From Chara braunii (taxonomy: Eukaryota > Streptophyta > Charophyceae > Charales > Characeae), in contig BFEA01000085.1 of assembly GCA_003427395.1 (NCBI GenBank), positions 2,211,472 to 2,232,686 on the forward strand: DNA of 21,215 nt, in the 5' to 3' direction. Positions 8,517 through 17,967 of the stretch are shown piece by piece. Position numbers and translations under genes: made by a program. Each line of letters starts with the position of its first letter. Position 1 is the first letter of the stretch. The notes under the pieces were generated by a model, which was not told the DNA's origin, ran no database searches, and saw only the letters and a list, made by a program, of their open reading frames with translations.

Positions 8517-9290
8517 TTGCCTCTCGTCGCCAGCCTGTACAACAACGCTGTGCACAACACAACTGGCATGACTCCCAACCAGCTGCATCTTGGTTGGAAG
8601 CTCAGATCCGCCCTTGATTTCCTACTACCTGCGAACCAGTCAACTCCTGCACTTGGCAGCATAGAATTTGCTGTCAAGTATGAACAGATGCTGCATCAGG
8701 CCGTTGAACACATTAGGAAGTCTCAGGATGCTATGATTGCATCTGAGAACAGACACAGACGACCTTCTAACTTTCAGGTAGGGGACAAAGTCTGGGTAAA
8801 GTCATCTGAACTGGGACAGGAATTACGAATCTCCAGGAAACTAATGCCAATGTTTTGGTCCTTGGGAGGTCCTAGACGTAGTTGGCGATCAGATGGATGG
8901 ACCCTCCTATGTGATTCGCATCCCACCTCACCTGCACACACACCCAGTTTTTCACGCCTCAAAGTTGGCACCTTTCGCAGAGACTGCACAGTTTCCCTCC
9001 AGACGGTCAATGCTGCATCGAACCATGGATGGTGAAGTTGACACCGACGAGATTGTCAAACATTGGGTGATGCCAGTGCTTGAAATTCCCGGCAGAGGCC
9101 GTCCTCCAACACCAAGAATGCAGTATCGTGTCAGATTCAGACACCAAACTGATCCTAGTGAAGATCAGTGGTTTACCAGAGGAGCTACAACGAACGGCAC
9201 TGCAAGTGATCGCAGGCTACGAAAGAGCACTCGAGGGGAAAAGGCCTGCAGAATAGAAGACTTCTCAGGGGACTATCGAAGTAAAGGAGG
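8517..9290 (+). pseudogene. Element B integrase C-terminus with chromodomain-like tail
   Basis: Continues the integrase: LYNNAVHNTTGMTPNQLHLG, then the GPY/F-type module starting VGDKVWVKSSEL (8778) and continuing, after a frameshift near 8870, as GPSYVIRIPPHLHTHPVFHASKLAPF. It ends in a chromodomain-like segment from EVDTDEIVKHWV to QYRVRFRHQTDPSEDQWFTR (about 9036-9180). Such tails are known to tether chromoviral integrases to modified histones. This one is divergent, and the first aromatic cage residue is not evident. The frame stays open through the polypurine tract into the LTR (stop near 9445). Confidence 0.78.
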
Positions 9291-9296
9291 AGGGAA
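9283..9296 (+). other. Polypurine tract of element B
   Basis: AAAGGAGGAGGGAA lies directly against the first base of the 3' LTR. This is the primer for plus-strand DNA synthesis in LTR elements and independently fixes the LTR start at 9297. Confidence 0.88.
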
Positions 9297-10300
9297 TGCG
9301 ATGATTTGGCTCCTCGGCAGGCCTAAGGTGCCCCATGATAAAGATGTGCCCGCCCTAAGTGAAGGCGGGCCTAACAAATCACGGGAGGCCCCAGGCTGTC
9401 AATTTCGTATTTGGGGTACAGGCAGTTGTGTTGCGCGAGTTGGTTGAGGGAACCCAGGCCCCGAGCATCAAAGATTTTCCATGGCCTTCTAGGCCTTTCT
9501 GAAATGCAGGCCCTGGGTTGGATTCGCGACAACACACACGGAGAGTTGGAAAGCCTAACTGAACACGGCCCAGCAGCGGCAGCAGAGGCCCAGCCACCTG
9601 GGGCCTACCGGAAGCTTCTGGGCGCAGGCCCAGCCCAGCCAGGCCGCAGACGTGGCCAAAACTCTTCCATATAGGAAAGAGCTCGTGGCCAGGCAGGGCG
9701 TTCGGGCACTTGCAAGCTAGCGGCAGCGCTGTTGGAGCGGAGTCTTGCGGGCTGCTGCTTGCGCTAAGGCAAGGTGCTGCGCACATGCGGTCGTGAACAA
9801 AGCAGGGCGCTGCTGAGGGCAGCACCGTAGCCCAGCATCCATAGCTGGCTGGGGCTTGGATGTACAGCAAGGCGCAGGGTAGTCTTCGGGTGTACAGAGG
9901 GAAAACGTGGGTGAAAGACAAGGAAGAAGGCAGGAGGATGATGCTGATGATGATGATGTGAGGGCACATACCTGGTATTGGCGATGGTCTGCATTGGACG
10001 ACATCTTCAAGTACTTCGTTGGCTGCCGACATCAACAGTTGCATTGTCAATCAGTAGGCAGATAGTAGCTGTGTAGGAAGTAGGTTGGGTGCTGAGCGCC
10101 AAGTAGGGAGAAGGGCTTGGATAGTTATGTTGGTGGTGGCGAGAGCAAGCTCTCATTGACATTCGGTTTTCAGTGTTACGATTCTCCATTGGTGTTATAT
10201 TGGTGCAATGCTGCTTTCTGGACAATGTGATACTTTCTGGGTTTCAATGTGTTTGTGCAATCTGGACTTTGTCATCTCGCTATTGCTCATTTTCCTTGCA
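9297..10300 (+). repeat. 3' LTR of element B
   Basis: 1004 bp, from TGCGATGATT to CCTTGCA. Compared with the 5' copy it carries about 43 extra bases near 9830-9872, a stretch with a CCATAGC motif. Its GAT microsatellite (9937-9958) is shorter. In the terminal ~320 bases I count about one difference per ten positions by eye. Confidence 0.9.
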
Positions 10301-10441
10301 ACATTGTGATTGTGATCCATATCGATCGAAGATTCGGAAGGCACGATGTTATTAGTGTGATCCCATGCATAGTTCTGCAATTAAAAGAAGTACAGATGTC
10401 ATCCCATATAACCTGGCAAGCAGGGTACGGGCAGCAAGGCA
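10301..10441. other. Spacer between elements B and C
   Basis: 141 bp with no coding frame and no repeat shared with B's left flank. The last ~35 bases (from ACCTGGCAAGCAGG) resemble the GGCA-rich array found after element C, as expected if C inserted into that array. The first ~100 bases are unassigned. Confidence 0.6.
10438..10441 (+). repeat. Target-site duplication of element C, left copy
   Basis: GGCA immediately before LTR C, matched by GGCA at 20526-20529 immediately after the 3' LTR. If the shared A is counted, AGGCA is also possible. Because the flanking DNA is itself rich in GGCA, chance agreement is more likely than usual. Confidence 0.6.
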
Positions 10442-10488
10442 TGAAACGGTTTCACCCAGTTAACCGGACATTTGCAGACAAAGAGATT

Positions 10489-10615
10489 CGATCCCTAGAC
10501 CTGTGCCCAAACCCTGTACATTGCCCCTGTGTGCTGAGTGAGAATCGATCCCTAGACCTGTGCCCAAACCCTGTACATTGCCCCTGTGTGCTGAGTGAGA
10601 TTCGATCCCTAGACC
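10489..10615 (+). repeat. 57-bp tandem repeat in U3 of LTR C
   Basis: CGATCCCTAGACC recurs at 10489, 10546 and 10603, a period of 57 bp, with two full units and a partial third. The 3' LTR has the same array (units at 19520, 19577 and 19634). Fifty-seven is a multiple of three, so the array keeps a false reading frame open. Confidence 0.93.
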
Positions 10616-10904
10616 TACCCTGTACCTTGTATATAGGCCCAGCGATCTGTGTAGGACTTTATCCCTAGGTCTGTAGATTAGGAGTTGAGTCTGTTACCGG
10701 TAGGCCTAGACAGTTTGTTCTAGAAGTCTCTACCTGAGTCTACTGAGGGCCTAGAGTCTGTTTGTCGGTCTATAGGTTCTCGAAGTCCATAGGACCCTGT
10801 AGTCCAGTCCAGTCAGCAGGTACTAAGGGAAAGGGCTGCACGTGGGGACAGGGAGAGGCCTACAACGTTCTGGAGAAGACTCCAGAAAACACGTATGGGA
10901 CCAG

Positions 10905-11001
10905 GGCCACGCAGTTTGGCCCACGCGGTGAACAGAAGGCGCCGTAAACGCGGTTTGGGGCCCAATTGTCACGCATTTTGGCCCAGGCCCACGCGGTTTG
11001 A
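10905..11001 (+). promoter_or_regulatory. CACGCGGTTTG repeats upstream of the LTR C TATA box
   Basis: Three to four degenerate copies of a GC-rich block containing CACGCGGTTTG and GGCCCA lie 30-120 bases upstream of the TATA box, and again in the 3' LTR at 19938-20033. Their position suggests upstream promoter elements; that is inference. Confidence 0.45.
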
Positions 11002-11028
11002 GGCAGGGCCCGGGTACTTCCAAAGAAG

Positions 11029-11036
11029 TATAAATA
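11029..11036 (+). promoter_or_regulatory. TATA box in 5' LTR C
   Basis: TATAAATA in AAAGAAGTATAAATAAAC, kept unchanged in the 3' LTR and, as AAGTATAAAT, in element A. Transcription would start about 30 bases on, near the ATTCATTCATTC run. Confidence 0.8.
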
Positions 11037-11493
11037 AACAGGCAGCATCCAACCATTCATTCATTCGCCTGTGTGCCATATGGAAGAGCTGCCTTGGTAT
11101 CTTGTGCGTGGACTGCAGGTGCCCGGAGAAGAAGTGGGCTGTGAGGAAGACAGTGGCCATAGCGAACGAGCGAGGGAGACACCGAAGGCCATAGCTCGGA
11201 GGAGGAAGACGACGACGGCCATAGCCGCCCAGCTGTTGGTATGGACGGAGTGTACAGAGTGTGTGTGGCTGTGTAGCGTGGACGTTCAGGGTGATCCTCG
11301 TACGTGCGTGCATGAGGGAGAGCGAGGCTGGTGGTTGAGACAGTGTTCAGCGCCCATAGCCTCAAGTTGTACAGTTGTTCTGAACAAAGTTTAAGAGCAA
11401 GTTCGTTGTTGATTCTGAGTTGACGAGTTTGGTTTGCCATCGGTTCTCATATGTGCATGTTGTGAGCAAGTTTAGAGTCGAGTCTGATTGCAT

Positions 11494-11505
11494 TGGTATC
11501 AGAGC
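11494..11505 (+). other. Primer-binding site of element C (tRNA-iMet)
   Basis: TGGTATCAGAGC, a perfect match to the 12 bases complementary to the 3' end of plant initiator tRNA-Met, starting one base after the LTR's CA end. It shows that the adjacent LTR is a true 5' LTR. Confidence 0.93.
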
Positions 11506-11579
11506 TGGTGCCCGTTGTCCACGCCGTCGGAGCTGCGGCAGCGAGTTGGAGAAGAAAGAAGCCTCCATAGCCGGAGCTT

Positions 11580-11667
<88 letters not shown>

Positions 11668-11852
11668 AGGGGGGACGGCAGCCATAGCTGCCAAGCTCGG
11701 GAAAGAAGACTCTCAGTAAGAAGAAAGAACAAGACGCGGAGAGAAATAAGAAGAAAGTGACGAAGAGGGAGACGAAGTCAGCCATAGCCAAGGTGAAGAA
11801 GACAAAGGTTTTGACGACGAAGAAGGTCCACCATAGCCGGAAGGTTGGAAGG
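11506..11852 (+). other. Leader of element C with CCATAGC motifs
   Basis: Non-coding, purine-rich leader. CCATAGC occurs at 11565, 11682, 11782 and 11831. It contains a long GA microsatellite, and GAAGAA-type purine runs cover the rest. Frames translated through the GA run are artefacts. Confidence 0.75.
11583..11663. repeat. (AG)n microsatellite in the leader of C
   Basis: 81 bp of uninterrupted AG, about 80 bases after the primer site. The pure run is long for an element whose LTRs differ by several percent, so its length has probably been reset by slippage. Confidence 0.97.
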
Positions 11853-12020
11853 TTGACCAGGGGAGCTGACCAACGTTGACCATGAGTTGACCAACGCTGA
11901 CCGGGTGTTGACAAAGGGTTGACCGAGAGCGTTGACCAGCCGTTGACCGAAGCTGACCACGGGGTTGACCAGGAGCATTGATCGGCGAGTTGACCAAGAT
12001 CGTTGATCGGAGCGTCGACC
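11853..12020 (+). repeat. TTGACC array in the leader of C
   Basis: About 15 short units at 8-17 base spacing: eight TTGACC, one TTGACA, three CTGACC, two TTGATC and one TCGACC. Spacers begin mostly with A or G and vary in length, so this is a motif array and not a strict tandem repeat. TTGAC(C/T) is the W-box bound by WRKY proteins in green plants; any such binding here is inference. Confidence 0.85.
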
Positions 12021-12302
12021 CAGCTGGAGCGAGAAGATTACTAGTACCATTTCTCCACACCCTGACATATCCATTACCCTGTGGATGTGCACCTTCACCC
12101 TGGTACTTGTTGACGCCAAGTCTATCAAGGTCAGTCAGTCATATTTGCTTGTCAGTTCTGTCCACGTCGGTAGGAAGTTGTGATTGTGGTCATTGAAACC
12201 GAAAGCCTAGTCCGAGTAGTGAGTTAAGACCCCTCGATAGAAGTTAACCTGTTTGGTCTACGTATTGAGGCGCGGAATTGTTGTTGATTGTGCACCGTCA
12301 CC
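12021..12302. other. Unassigned junction between C leader and D gag
   Basis: About 280 bp with no coding frame and no LTR D sequence. The join between C and D material must lie here or close by. A hairpin with an 8-bp stem occurs at 12066-12089. I cannot tell which side belongs to which element. Confidence 0.5.
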
Positions 12303-13117
12303 ATGGTGGACCTCAGGTCTGGAACTAGTACCACCCCCGGCTGAAAGTGACTCTTGTACGAACTCTTGAGGACCTCCTCATCACGCAGTATCAAGATAAG
12401 CACGTTGTGCTCAAGGCAAGGCTGAAGCTTGAGGCCCTCAAGGGTCAAACGTGGAGGACTTCCGTGCAGGCTTTGGAGCAGCACTTGACCGGTCTGTTCA
12501 CCACTCCAAACCTGGGATGGATTGACGTGTCTTGCATGGATGTAGTCATGGGAGTGGCCCCGAAAGAATATGTCTCCCGTCTAGGACTCAAAGACCATAC
12601 AACTTGGCGAGAGCTACTGACGAATCTAGTCAACCTAGAAGCCAAGGAACTCGCCAGGCGTGTAAAGGCACCCGCTGCAGGTAGAACCTCGCAACGCAAG
12701 CGGTACGGAAGCAGCAACCAACTTGCCCTGCACGAACATCGGGAGGCTGAGGATTAGTCCTATGCGGATGATCTGTCTCTGGATGACGATCTAGAGCCGG
12801 ACTCCGACGTGGGCTGTTCTACATCAGCCTTTGAGTCTGACATGAATACTGAAGAAAAATGTAGTGCCTTTAAAAAAACTGCTTCAAGCAAGGGGCCTAA
12901 TCGAAATTCGGATAAGGGAACTATAGCACACCTCCCCAAGAATGCAAAGATCCCTGAGAAACCGGAGGATGCTTCTACCAAGCCTTGGGAAGCCCTCCGC
13001 ATCAGTCAAAAGAAATGGGAAAGAAGATTCAAACTGCACGTGTGCTTGCATTGTCAAAAGCCTGGGCATGTTGTGCAGGACTGTTATCGTCTACAGGGAA
13101 ACAGGCAAAGGGCGTAG
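12303..13117 (+). pseudogene. gag: Element D gag, broken and shortened
   Basis: The likely start is ATG at 12303, MVDLRSGTSTTP, the kind of N-terminus seen in related gag genes. It hits a TGA at 12342, and the next recognisable gag (TLVRTLEDLLITQYQDK) is in another frame, so an internal piece seems deleted at that point. Capsid-like sequence continues to a TAG at 12755 and then in the same frame through an acidic, Lys-rich linker to a CCHC knuckle, CLHCQKPGHVVQDC (13043-13084), with correct spacing. The frame ends at 13115 and continues shifted towards protease. The product would be about 270 codons, short for this family. Confidence 0.8.
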
Positions 13118-13735
13118 AAGAGTCATCAGCACTCTCTACAACAAGGGAAGCTGAACAGTCAGTTGCAGGCCCCTCCAACTGATGCTGAATCCAAGGCTAG
13201 TGCAATCCAAGTACTTTACACTAAGCCTTGGGAAAAGACTAAGGGACTTCTCACCTGGAACATTGGCTGCAGCTCAAGCAGCAAGGCCGTGTTCAAGGGA
13301 GTGTGGAACTGACCTTCTTTAAGTTGCTCTTTAACCGCCGATACATTCGCGTGCTGATTGATAGTGGCTCAACGACTAACTTTTTTTCTCCTAACGAGAT
13401 TCGTAAGGCGGGCCTGGGAATGAAGCAAGTGGAATTGCAGAACCCTTGTCNGACCCAGGTGGGCAACCAAGAGGTTGTCACCTCAACACATGCTGTCAAA
13501 GGTGTGCGCGTCACTTTTGACAAGGATCACACTGTGACACATGAGCTGAACTTTTATGTCATGGACAAGTGTCCTTTCGACGCGGTCGTTGGCTTGGGCT
13601 GGTTGAAGGCTCATTGTCGAAGGACCACGTGGGCGGATAATCAGTTCGTGGTGCGTGGTGCCAAGGGAACGAGCGTACTGTTCTATTGGGTGAGACGCGC
13701 GAGTCCCCTGTGATTCTTTTGAGTGCAAACAAATT
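13118..13735 (+). pseudogene. Element D protease, active site kept
   Basis: A linker (to about 13300) leads to an aspartic protease domain: YIRVLIDSGSTTNFFSPNEI, with the catalytic D-S-G triplet intact at 13360-13368. Next come NFYVMDKCPFDAVVGLGWLK and the WADNQFVVRGAKG block typical of this lineage. The only ambiguous base in the window (N at 13451) lies here and gives one unknown residue. A frameshift near 13685 breaks the end. In the intact relative this enzyme would process Gag-Pol. Confidence 0.82.
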
Positions 13736-15374
13736 ATGCAAATCAGTGCGCAGGAGGTTGAGCATGTGCATGTAGCTCTTGTAAAGCCTCTCCATGTGCC
13801 TTCTACTTTTGCTACATTTTCTACCTCGGAAAGTAATTCTACTTCTACTACCTCTACTTTTGTTCCATCTACTTCTACTATAAAAAATCAGTCTACTTTT
13901 GATCCAAGTACTTCGAGTTCAGTTGTAATTACTGTAAGTTCTCAAGTTGATTTTCTCTCTCGTGATGAGGATGATCCTCCATCGGAAGTCCCAACAAACA
14001 TTCGCCGTCTATTAGATCAATTTCCTGAAGTTCTGGCTGAACCTCGTGGAGTTCTCGAGCGTCCGGTCAAACACAAAATCGAGATAATGGAAGTGAGTGT
14101 TCCTCCAAAGGGCTGCGTCTACCGTATGGGACAAGGCGAGTTGGAGGAGTTGAGGAGACAAATTGATGATATGATGGATCGTGGATGGATTAGGCCTAGT
14201 GAGTCTTGAGTTCGTGCCGAAGAAAGGAGGCAAACTCCGGATGTGTATTGACTATCGTGGCCTAAATCGGATCACCAGAAAGAATGCTTATCCTTTGCCT
14301 CACATAGATGATCTGCTAGATGCGGCAGGTGGATGCAAAGTCTTCTCCAAGATCGACCTCAAATCTGGCTACCACCAGATTGAAGTTGATCTGAGCGACC
14401 AGCACAAAACTGCATTCAAGACACGCAATGGGTTGTACGAATTCATCGTTATGCCCTTCGGTCTTACGAATGCACCAGCCACATTTCAGTGCCTCATGGA
14501 CAAGGTTCTCCGCCATTAGCTCAACAGGTTTGTTGTTGTTTACCTCGACGACATCTTGATTTTCAGCAAGTCCATGGAAGAACACGTCAGGCACCTTGAG
14601 GAGGTTTTGCAGGTCCTCAGGGAGGCACAGCTGCACCTCAACTTAGAGAAATCTGAGTTTGGAAGGGACAGAGTCGTCTATCTTGGGCACCGGTTGTTTG
14701 CAAACGGCCTTGAGCCGGAGGCAACCAAGGTTGAGGTCATACGAAAGTGGCCTCAACCAGCAAACGTACGCGAATTGCGTTCTTTTCTTGGTTTGGCCTC
14801 GTATTATCGGAAGTTTGTACCCAAATTTTTTGTCATTGCTCACCCACTCTCGAGACTAACAAGTAAGAATGTTGCCTATGCGTGGTGTGAGAAATGTGAA
14901 ACTGCGTTCCAAGCCTTGAAAGAGGCTTTGGTAAGTCATCTTGTGCTCCGCATTGCGGATCCCAACCTCACGTTCGTGGTCACTACGGACGCGAGCCAGT
15001 ATGGGATTGGTGCAGTGCTGCAACAAGATGATGGCGATGGCATGCTTCCGCTCGAATATTACAGCAAACGCATGCCCAGCCACAAGGTAGCTACCTCCAC
15101 GTATATACGTGAGCTCTACGCCTTGCTCGAGGCGCTCACACATTGGAAGCACTACCTCTTGGGTCGTCACTTCAAGGTCTACTTAGATTATCAGACCTTG
15201 CAGTGGATTAAAACACAAACTGATCTCTCTCCGGCGTTGACCCGCTGGCTGCATGGTATTGATGTTTACAACTTTGAACTGAAACACAAGAAATGTTGTT
15301 ATAACCGTGTTGTTGATGCTTTGTCGTGCCATCCTGATTTTTTGACTTGCCTTGTGGACTCATATGACCTCTGA
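13736..15374 (+). pseudogene. Element D reverse transcriptase and RNase H, nearly complete but interrupted
   Basis: A Ser/Thr-rich linker (13800-13940) precedes the RT N-terminus (PEVLAEPRGVLERPVKHKIE). Near 14200 the PSES codons jump to LEFVPKKGG with loss of about six residues and of frame. RT then reads [52 protein letters not shown], and the intact catalytic box YLDD at 14541-14552, all in one frame apart from a TAG at 14517. The thumb and RNase H follow unbroken: EKSEFGRDRVVYLGHRLFA, FLGLASYYRKF, TTDASQYGIGAVL with the catalytic Asp at 14988-14990, and IRELYALLEAL. The third RNase H block reads LDYQTLQWIK, and the ADALSRH-like end reads VDALSCHPDF. A TGA at 15372 ends the frame. Confidence 0.9.
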
Positions 15375-16260
15375 AGCAAACTCAAGGAGGATCTGGTCGA
15401 GCACACTGCCAAGGATCCGGACCTTAGTCCCATCCTTGAGCAGCTCAAGGCTGACCCTAGTAGTCGACCTGATTTTCACGAGTGTGAGGGTCTTGTATTC
15501 CGCCGGTATGGGAAGTTTGATCGTTTGTGTGTACCCAACCATGCGCCTCTCCGGACTCATTTCTTGGATTTGGCACATGGTCGGAGTGGACACTTCGGCT
15601 TTGAGAAAACTTATGGAAGTCTTTTGCAGCAGTTTGATTGGCCGGGATGAAGGGATTTGCTCAGAAATTTATTGTTGAATGTCAAGTCTGTCAAAGAACC
15701 AAGGTCCATAGGCATATGCCGTATGGCTTGCTGAAACCCCTCCCAATTCCTGATGGGCCCGGTGAGTCGGTCCTTATCGATTTCACGGACATGGGGAAGG
15801 TGAGCGAGGGAGGACATTCACAAGTCATGGTCATTGTGGATCGTTTTTCCAAATTTCTGAATTTGATTCCTCTACCTCCTCATGCACCAACTGAGTTAGT
15901 GATTGAAGAATTTCACCAGCAGTACATTCTGCAGTATGGACCCCCGAAAACTCTTGTGAGTGATCGGGACACCAGGTTCATTAGTGCAGATTGGAAGGAC
16001 TTCACTTCACAGATCTATGACATTAAACTCAACAAGACTTCTGGTCGACACCCCGAAGTCAATGGACTGGCTGAGGAAATCAACCAGACAGTCATTCAAC
16101 TAATTCGCGCATTAATTGTTCCAGATCAGAACACGTGGGACAAGGAGTTACACAAAGTGAAAGGGTTGTACAACAACTCCATTCCCTCAGCAATTGGCGT
16201 CAGCTTCAATATGGTTGGCAGTTGCGCAATCCTCTCTCCTTTTTGTTCCCCGAACGGTCC
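15375..16260 (+). pseudogene. Element D integrase, zinc and catalytic domains, broken
   Basis: The frame continues after the TGA at 15372 (KLKEDLVEHTAKDPDLSPIL...). It has the zinc residues H and H in AHGRSGHFG (15576-15593) and, after a frameshift near 15650 in a G run, C-X2-C in CQVC (15680-15691). The catalytic core has D in LIDFTDM (15779-15781), D in SDRDTRF (15962-15964) and E in NGLAEEIN (16073-16075). The gap is 36 residues, not the usual 35, because of one extra residue before NKTSGRHP. A frameshift near 16210 cuts the core from the C-terminus. The triad is otherwise complete. Confidence 0.88.
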
Positions 16261-16951
16261 CCTGGTCTGACGCCCGACATGCCTGGCTACAATGCCAAGT
16301 ACACACGCCTGCTCAAAGTTGTTATCGCAGCAATGAACAAGCGTCAGCATGCCATGATCAAACATGCTAACAAGTCATGCAAAGAAGCAAACTTCAAAGT
16401 AGGGAGTTATGTCTGGGTCAAAATATCTGAGTTTTCTGACGAAGAGGGCGTATCACGAAAGCTTCTTCCATTGTACTATGGCCCTTGGCAGGTTCTTAAG
16501 GTGATTGGGGATGAATTTGGTCCTTCGTATGTGATTGACGTGCCTCCTCATCTGCGCACATATCCGGTCTTTCACGCGTCCAAACTGTTTCCACACATCG
16601 ATGATGAGACTTTTCCCTTCCGAGATCCAATGATACCTCGTCCTATCGACGACGACCATGAGATAGACAGAATCGTTTCCCATGAAGGCAGAAGGAGGAA
16701 CAAACAGTATAAGGTTCACTTCCTCTATCACCCGTTGAACGAGTTTTGCTGGATCGATCGGAAAGAGCTGCTAAAGAATGCTCCATGAGTGGTTAACGCC
16801 TATGAACGACAGATCGCTGATGGACAGACTGCTAAGTTTTCTGCAAAACTCACTCCCCACGGTCTTACTAAATCCCTCTTCCTGATCTACGCCTAGGATG
16901 CGTTTTGTGCCGACTCTGAACGAGTTACTCGCTCAAAGGGACCTCGCTCTT
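16261..16951 (+). pseudogene. Element D integrase C-terminus, chromodomain-like tail and extension
   Basis: After the frameshift the protein reads LTPDMPGYNAKYTRLLK, then the GPY/F-type module VGSYVWVKISEF with LPLYYGPWQVLKVIGDEFGP, FHASKLF, and a chromodomain-like end: EIDRIVSHEGRRRNKQYKVH to FCWIDRKELLKNAP. This tail should bind chromatin and bias integration; the binding partner cannot be read from sequence. A TGA at 16786 ends it, but the same frame continues with AYERQIADGQTAKFSAKLTP and GLTKSLFLIYA to a TAG at 16894, then to a TGA at 16949 against the polypurine tract. The 16786 stop may therefore be a lesion in a longer tail. Confidence 0.8.
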
Positions 16952-16964
16952 GAGAGGGGGGTAG
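16952..16964 (+). other. Polypurine tract of element D
   Basis: GAGAGGGGGGTAG directly before TGTAATGACC. It marks the start of D's 3' LTR and shows that the gag-pol upstream belongs to this LTR and not to LTR C. Confidence 0.85.
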
Positions 16965-17818
16965 TGTAATGACCTGCCAAAAACACATTCCTGCGTTCTG
17001 CTGTGTGTGTGTGTGCGTGCCTGCTGGTTTGTGTGTCTGTCTGAGTGCTTGTCGGCTGAGTGTGTGTGTGACCCGCAAGGGCACTTGTTGGTTGAAAGGC
17101 CCTGCAGGGCCGGTACTTACCTGTGGCCACCTGTGGCCGTGACTTTGAGGGTTGCGGCGGGGAAAACACTCGAGTAGCGGGGGTAGGCCCACGACACTTA
17201 GAGCAAAGGGGAAAAACACTCAAGTAGCAGGTAGGCCGGTACCACTCAAGTAGTGGTAGAAGTATCTTGTACTGGAGGCCGAGCAGAAGAAGACAAAAAG
17301 TTGGCATTTTTAGAGGCCAGTAGCTGTAGGCTAGAGGTAGGCCGGTGCCAGTCCAAGTAGCGCAGGTCTAGGGCCTGTCCGGACGATAGCAGAGACTGCA
17401 ATGATGTTTCCCTCCGAAAGGGAGGAGGTACCGGTTGCTGGGAGGCCGCTCGGCCTAGGAAGTCACCGTCCAAGAGGCCAGTAGGCCATTAAATCTTCTG
17501 GAGGAGCATGTAGCTCCTCCTCATTTGCGGTATGCAAGGATTGGCGACATGCTGCTGAGTGGAGCGCTGGGCTGGTACAGTGCTACCTGGAGGGGAAGGG
17601 CAGCCTGGGCGCTCAGCCTGGCTATGGCGAGCAGCCCAGCCTGAGGAGGAGGAAGAAGGGGGCGAAGGAGGAGAGTGTCGAGGCACCTACCTGGCTATGG
17701 TGGACAACATCTTCATCACCTTGTGGGGCGCTGCATCTGGAAGGCCCTAGTTGGGGTAGTGCCGCACCAAGGAAGCTCGAGGCAGAGCCTGGCATGGCGG
17801 ATCAGTCAGCAGCAGCAT

Positions 17819-17891
17819 AGCTGCTTTGGGTTGCCCTTTGGACAGGAGTGCAGCGCCACAGCTGCTTTGGGTTGTCCTTTGGACAAGAGGG
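17819..17891 (+). repeat. 41-bp direct repeat in LTR D
   Basis: AGCTGCTTTGGGTTG followed by CCTTTGGACA occurs at 17819 and 17860, two copies with few changes. Confidence 0.88.
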
Positions 17892-17967
17892 CAGGGCCCT
17901 CAGTAGTCCGCCATAGCCTATGCATGTGAGAGGAGGCAGAAGGAGGGAAGCCATAGCTATGGTGGAC

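Larger units (their letters stand above)
1654..10300 (+). mobile_element. Element B: full-length, inactivated Ty3/gypsy chromovirus-like retrotransposon
   Basis: 8.6 kb with two LTRs, primer site, leader, gag with a CCHC knuckle, protease, RT, RNase H, integrase with a chromodomain-like tail, polypurine tract and 3' LTR, in the order PR-RT-RH-IN that defines Ty3/gypsy elements. The LTRs differ at roughly one base in ten in their best-aligned third, plus an indel of about 43 bp, so the copy is old. At least a dozen stops and frameshifts interrupt gag and pol. I see no target duplication: the bases before 1654 (ending TCTTG) and after 10300 (ACATT) do not match, and the flanks differ in composition. 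Confidence 0.92.
10442..11492 (+). repeat. 5' LTR of element C
   Basis: 1051 bp, from TGAAACGGTT to GATTGCA. U3 contains a 57-bp tandem repeat, a CTAG-rich section and GC-rich CACGCGGTTTG repeats. A TATAAATA box follows at 11029-11036, then an R/U5 section with four CCATAGC motifs. The boundaries agree with the 3' copy and with the primer site one base beyond the end. Confidence 0.95.

Noticed and set aside
10249-10668. Plus-strand frame with repeated SLDLCPNPVHCPCVLSE
   Set aside because: It is the 57-bp tandem repeat of LTR C (19 codons per unit), upstream of the TATA box and inside U3.
11362-11914. Frames with long Ser-Leu or Arg-Glu dipeptide runs on both strands
   Set aside because: Translations of the GA/TC microsatellite in the leader of C; no flanking domain.
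13451-13451. Ambiguous base N in the D protease
   Set aside because: A sequencing or assembly uncertainty, not a biological feature. It does not alter the frame on either side.
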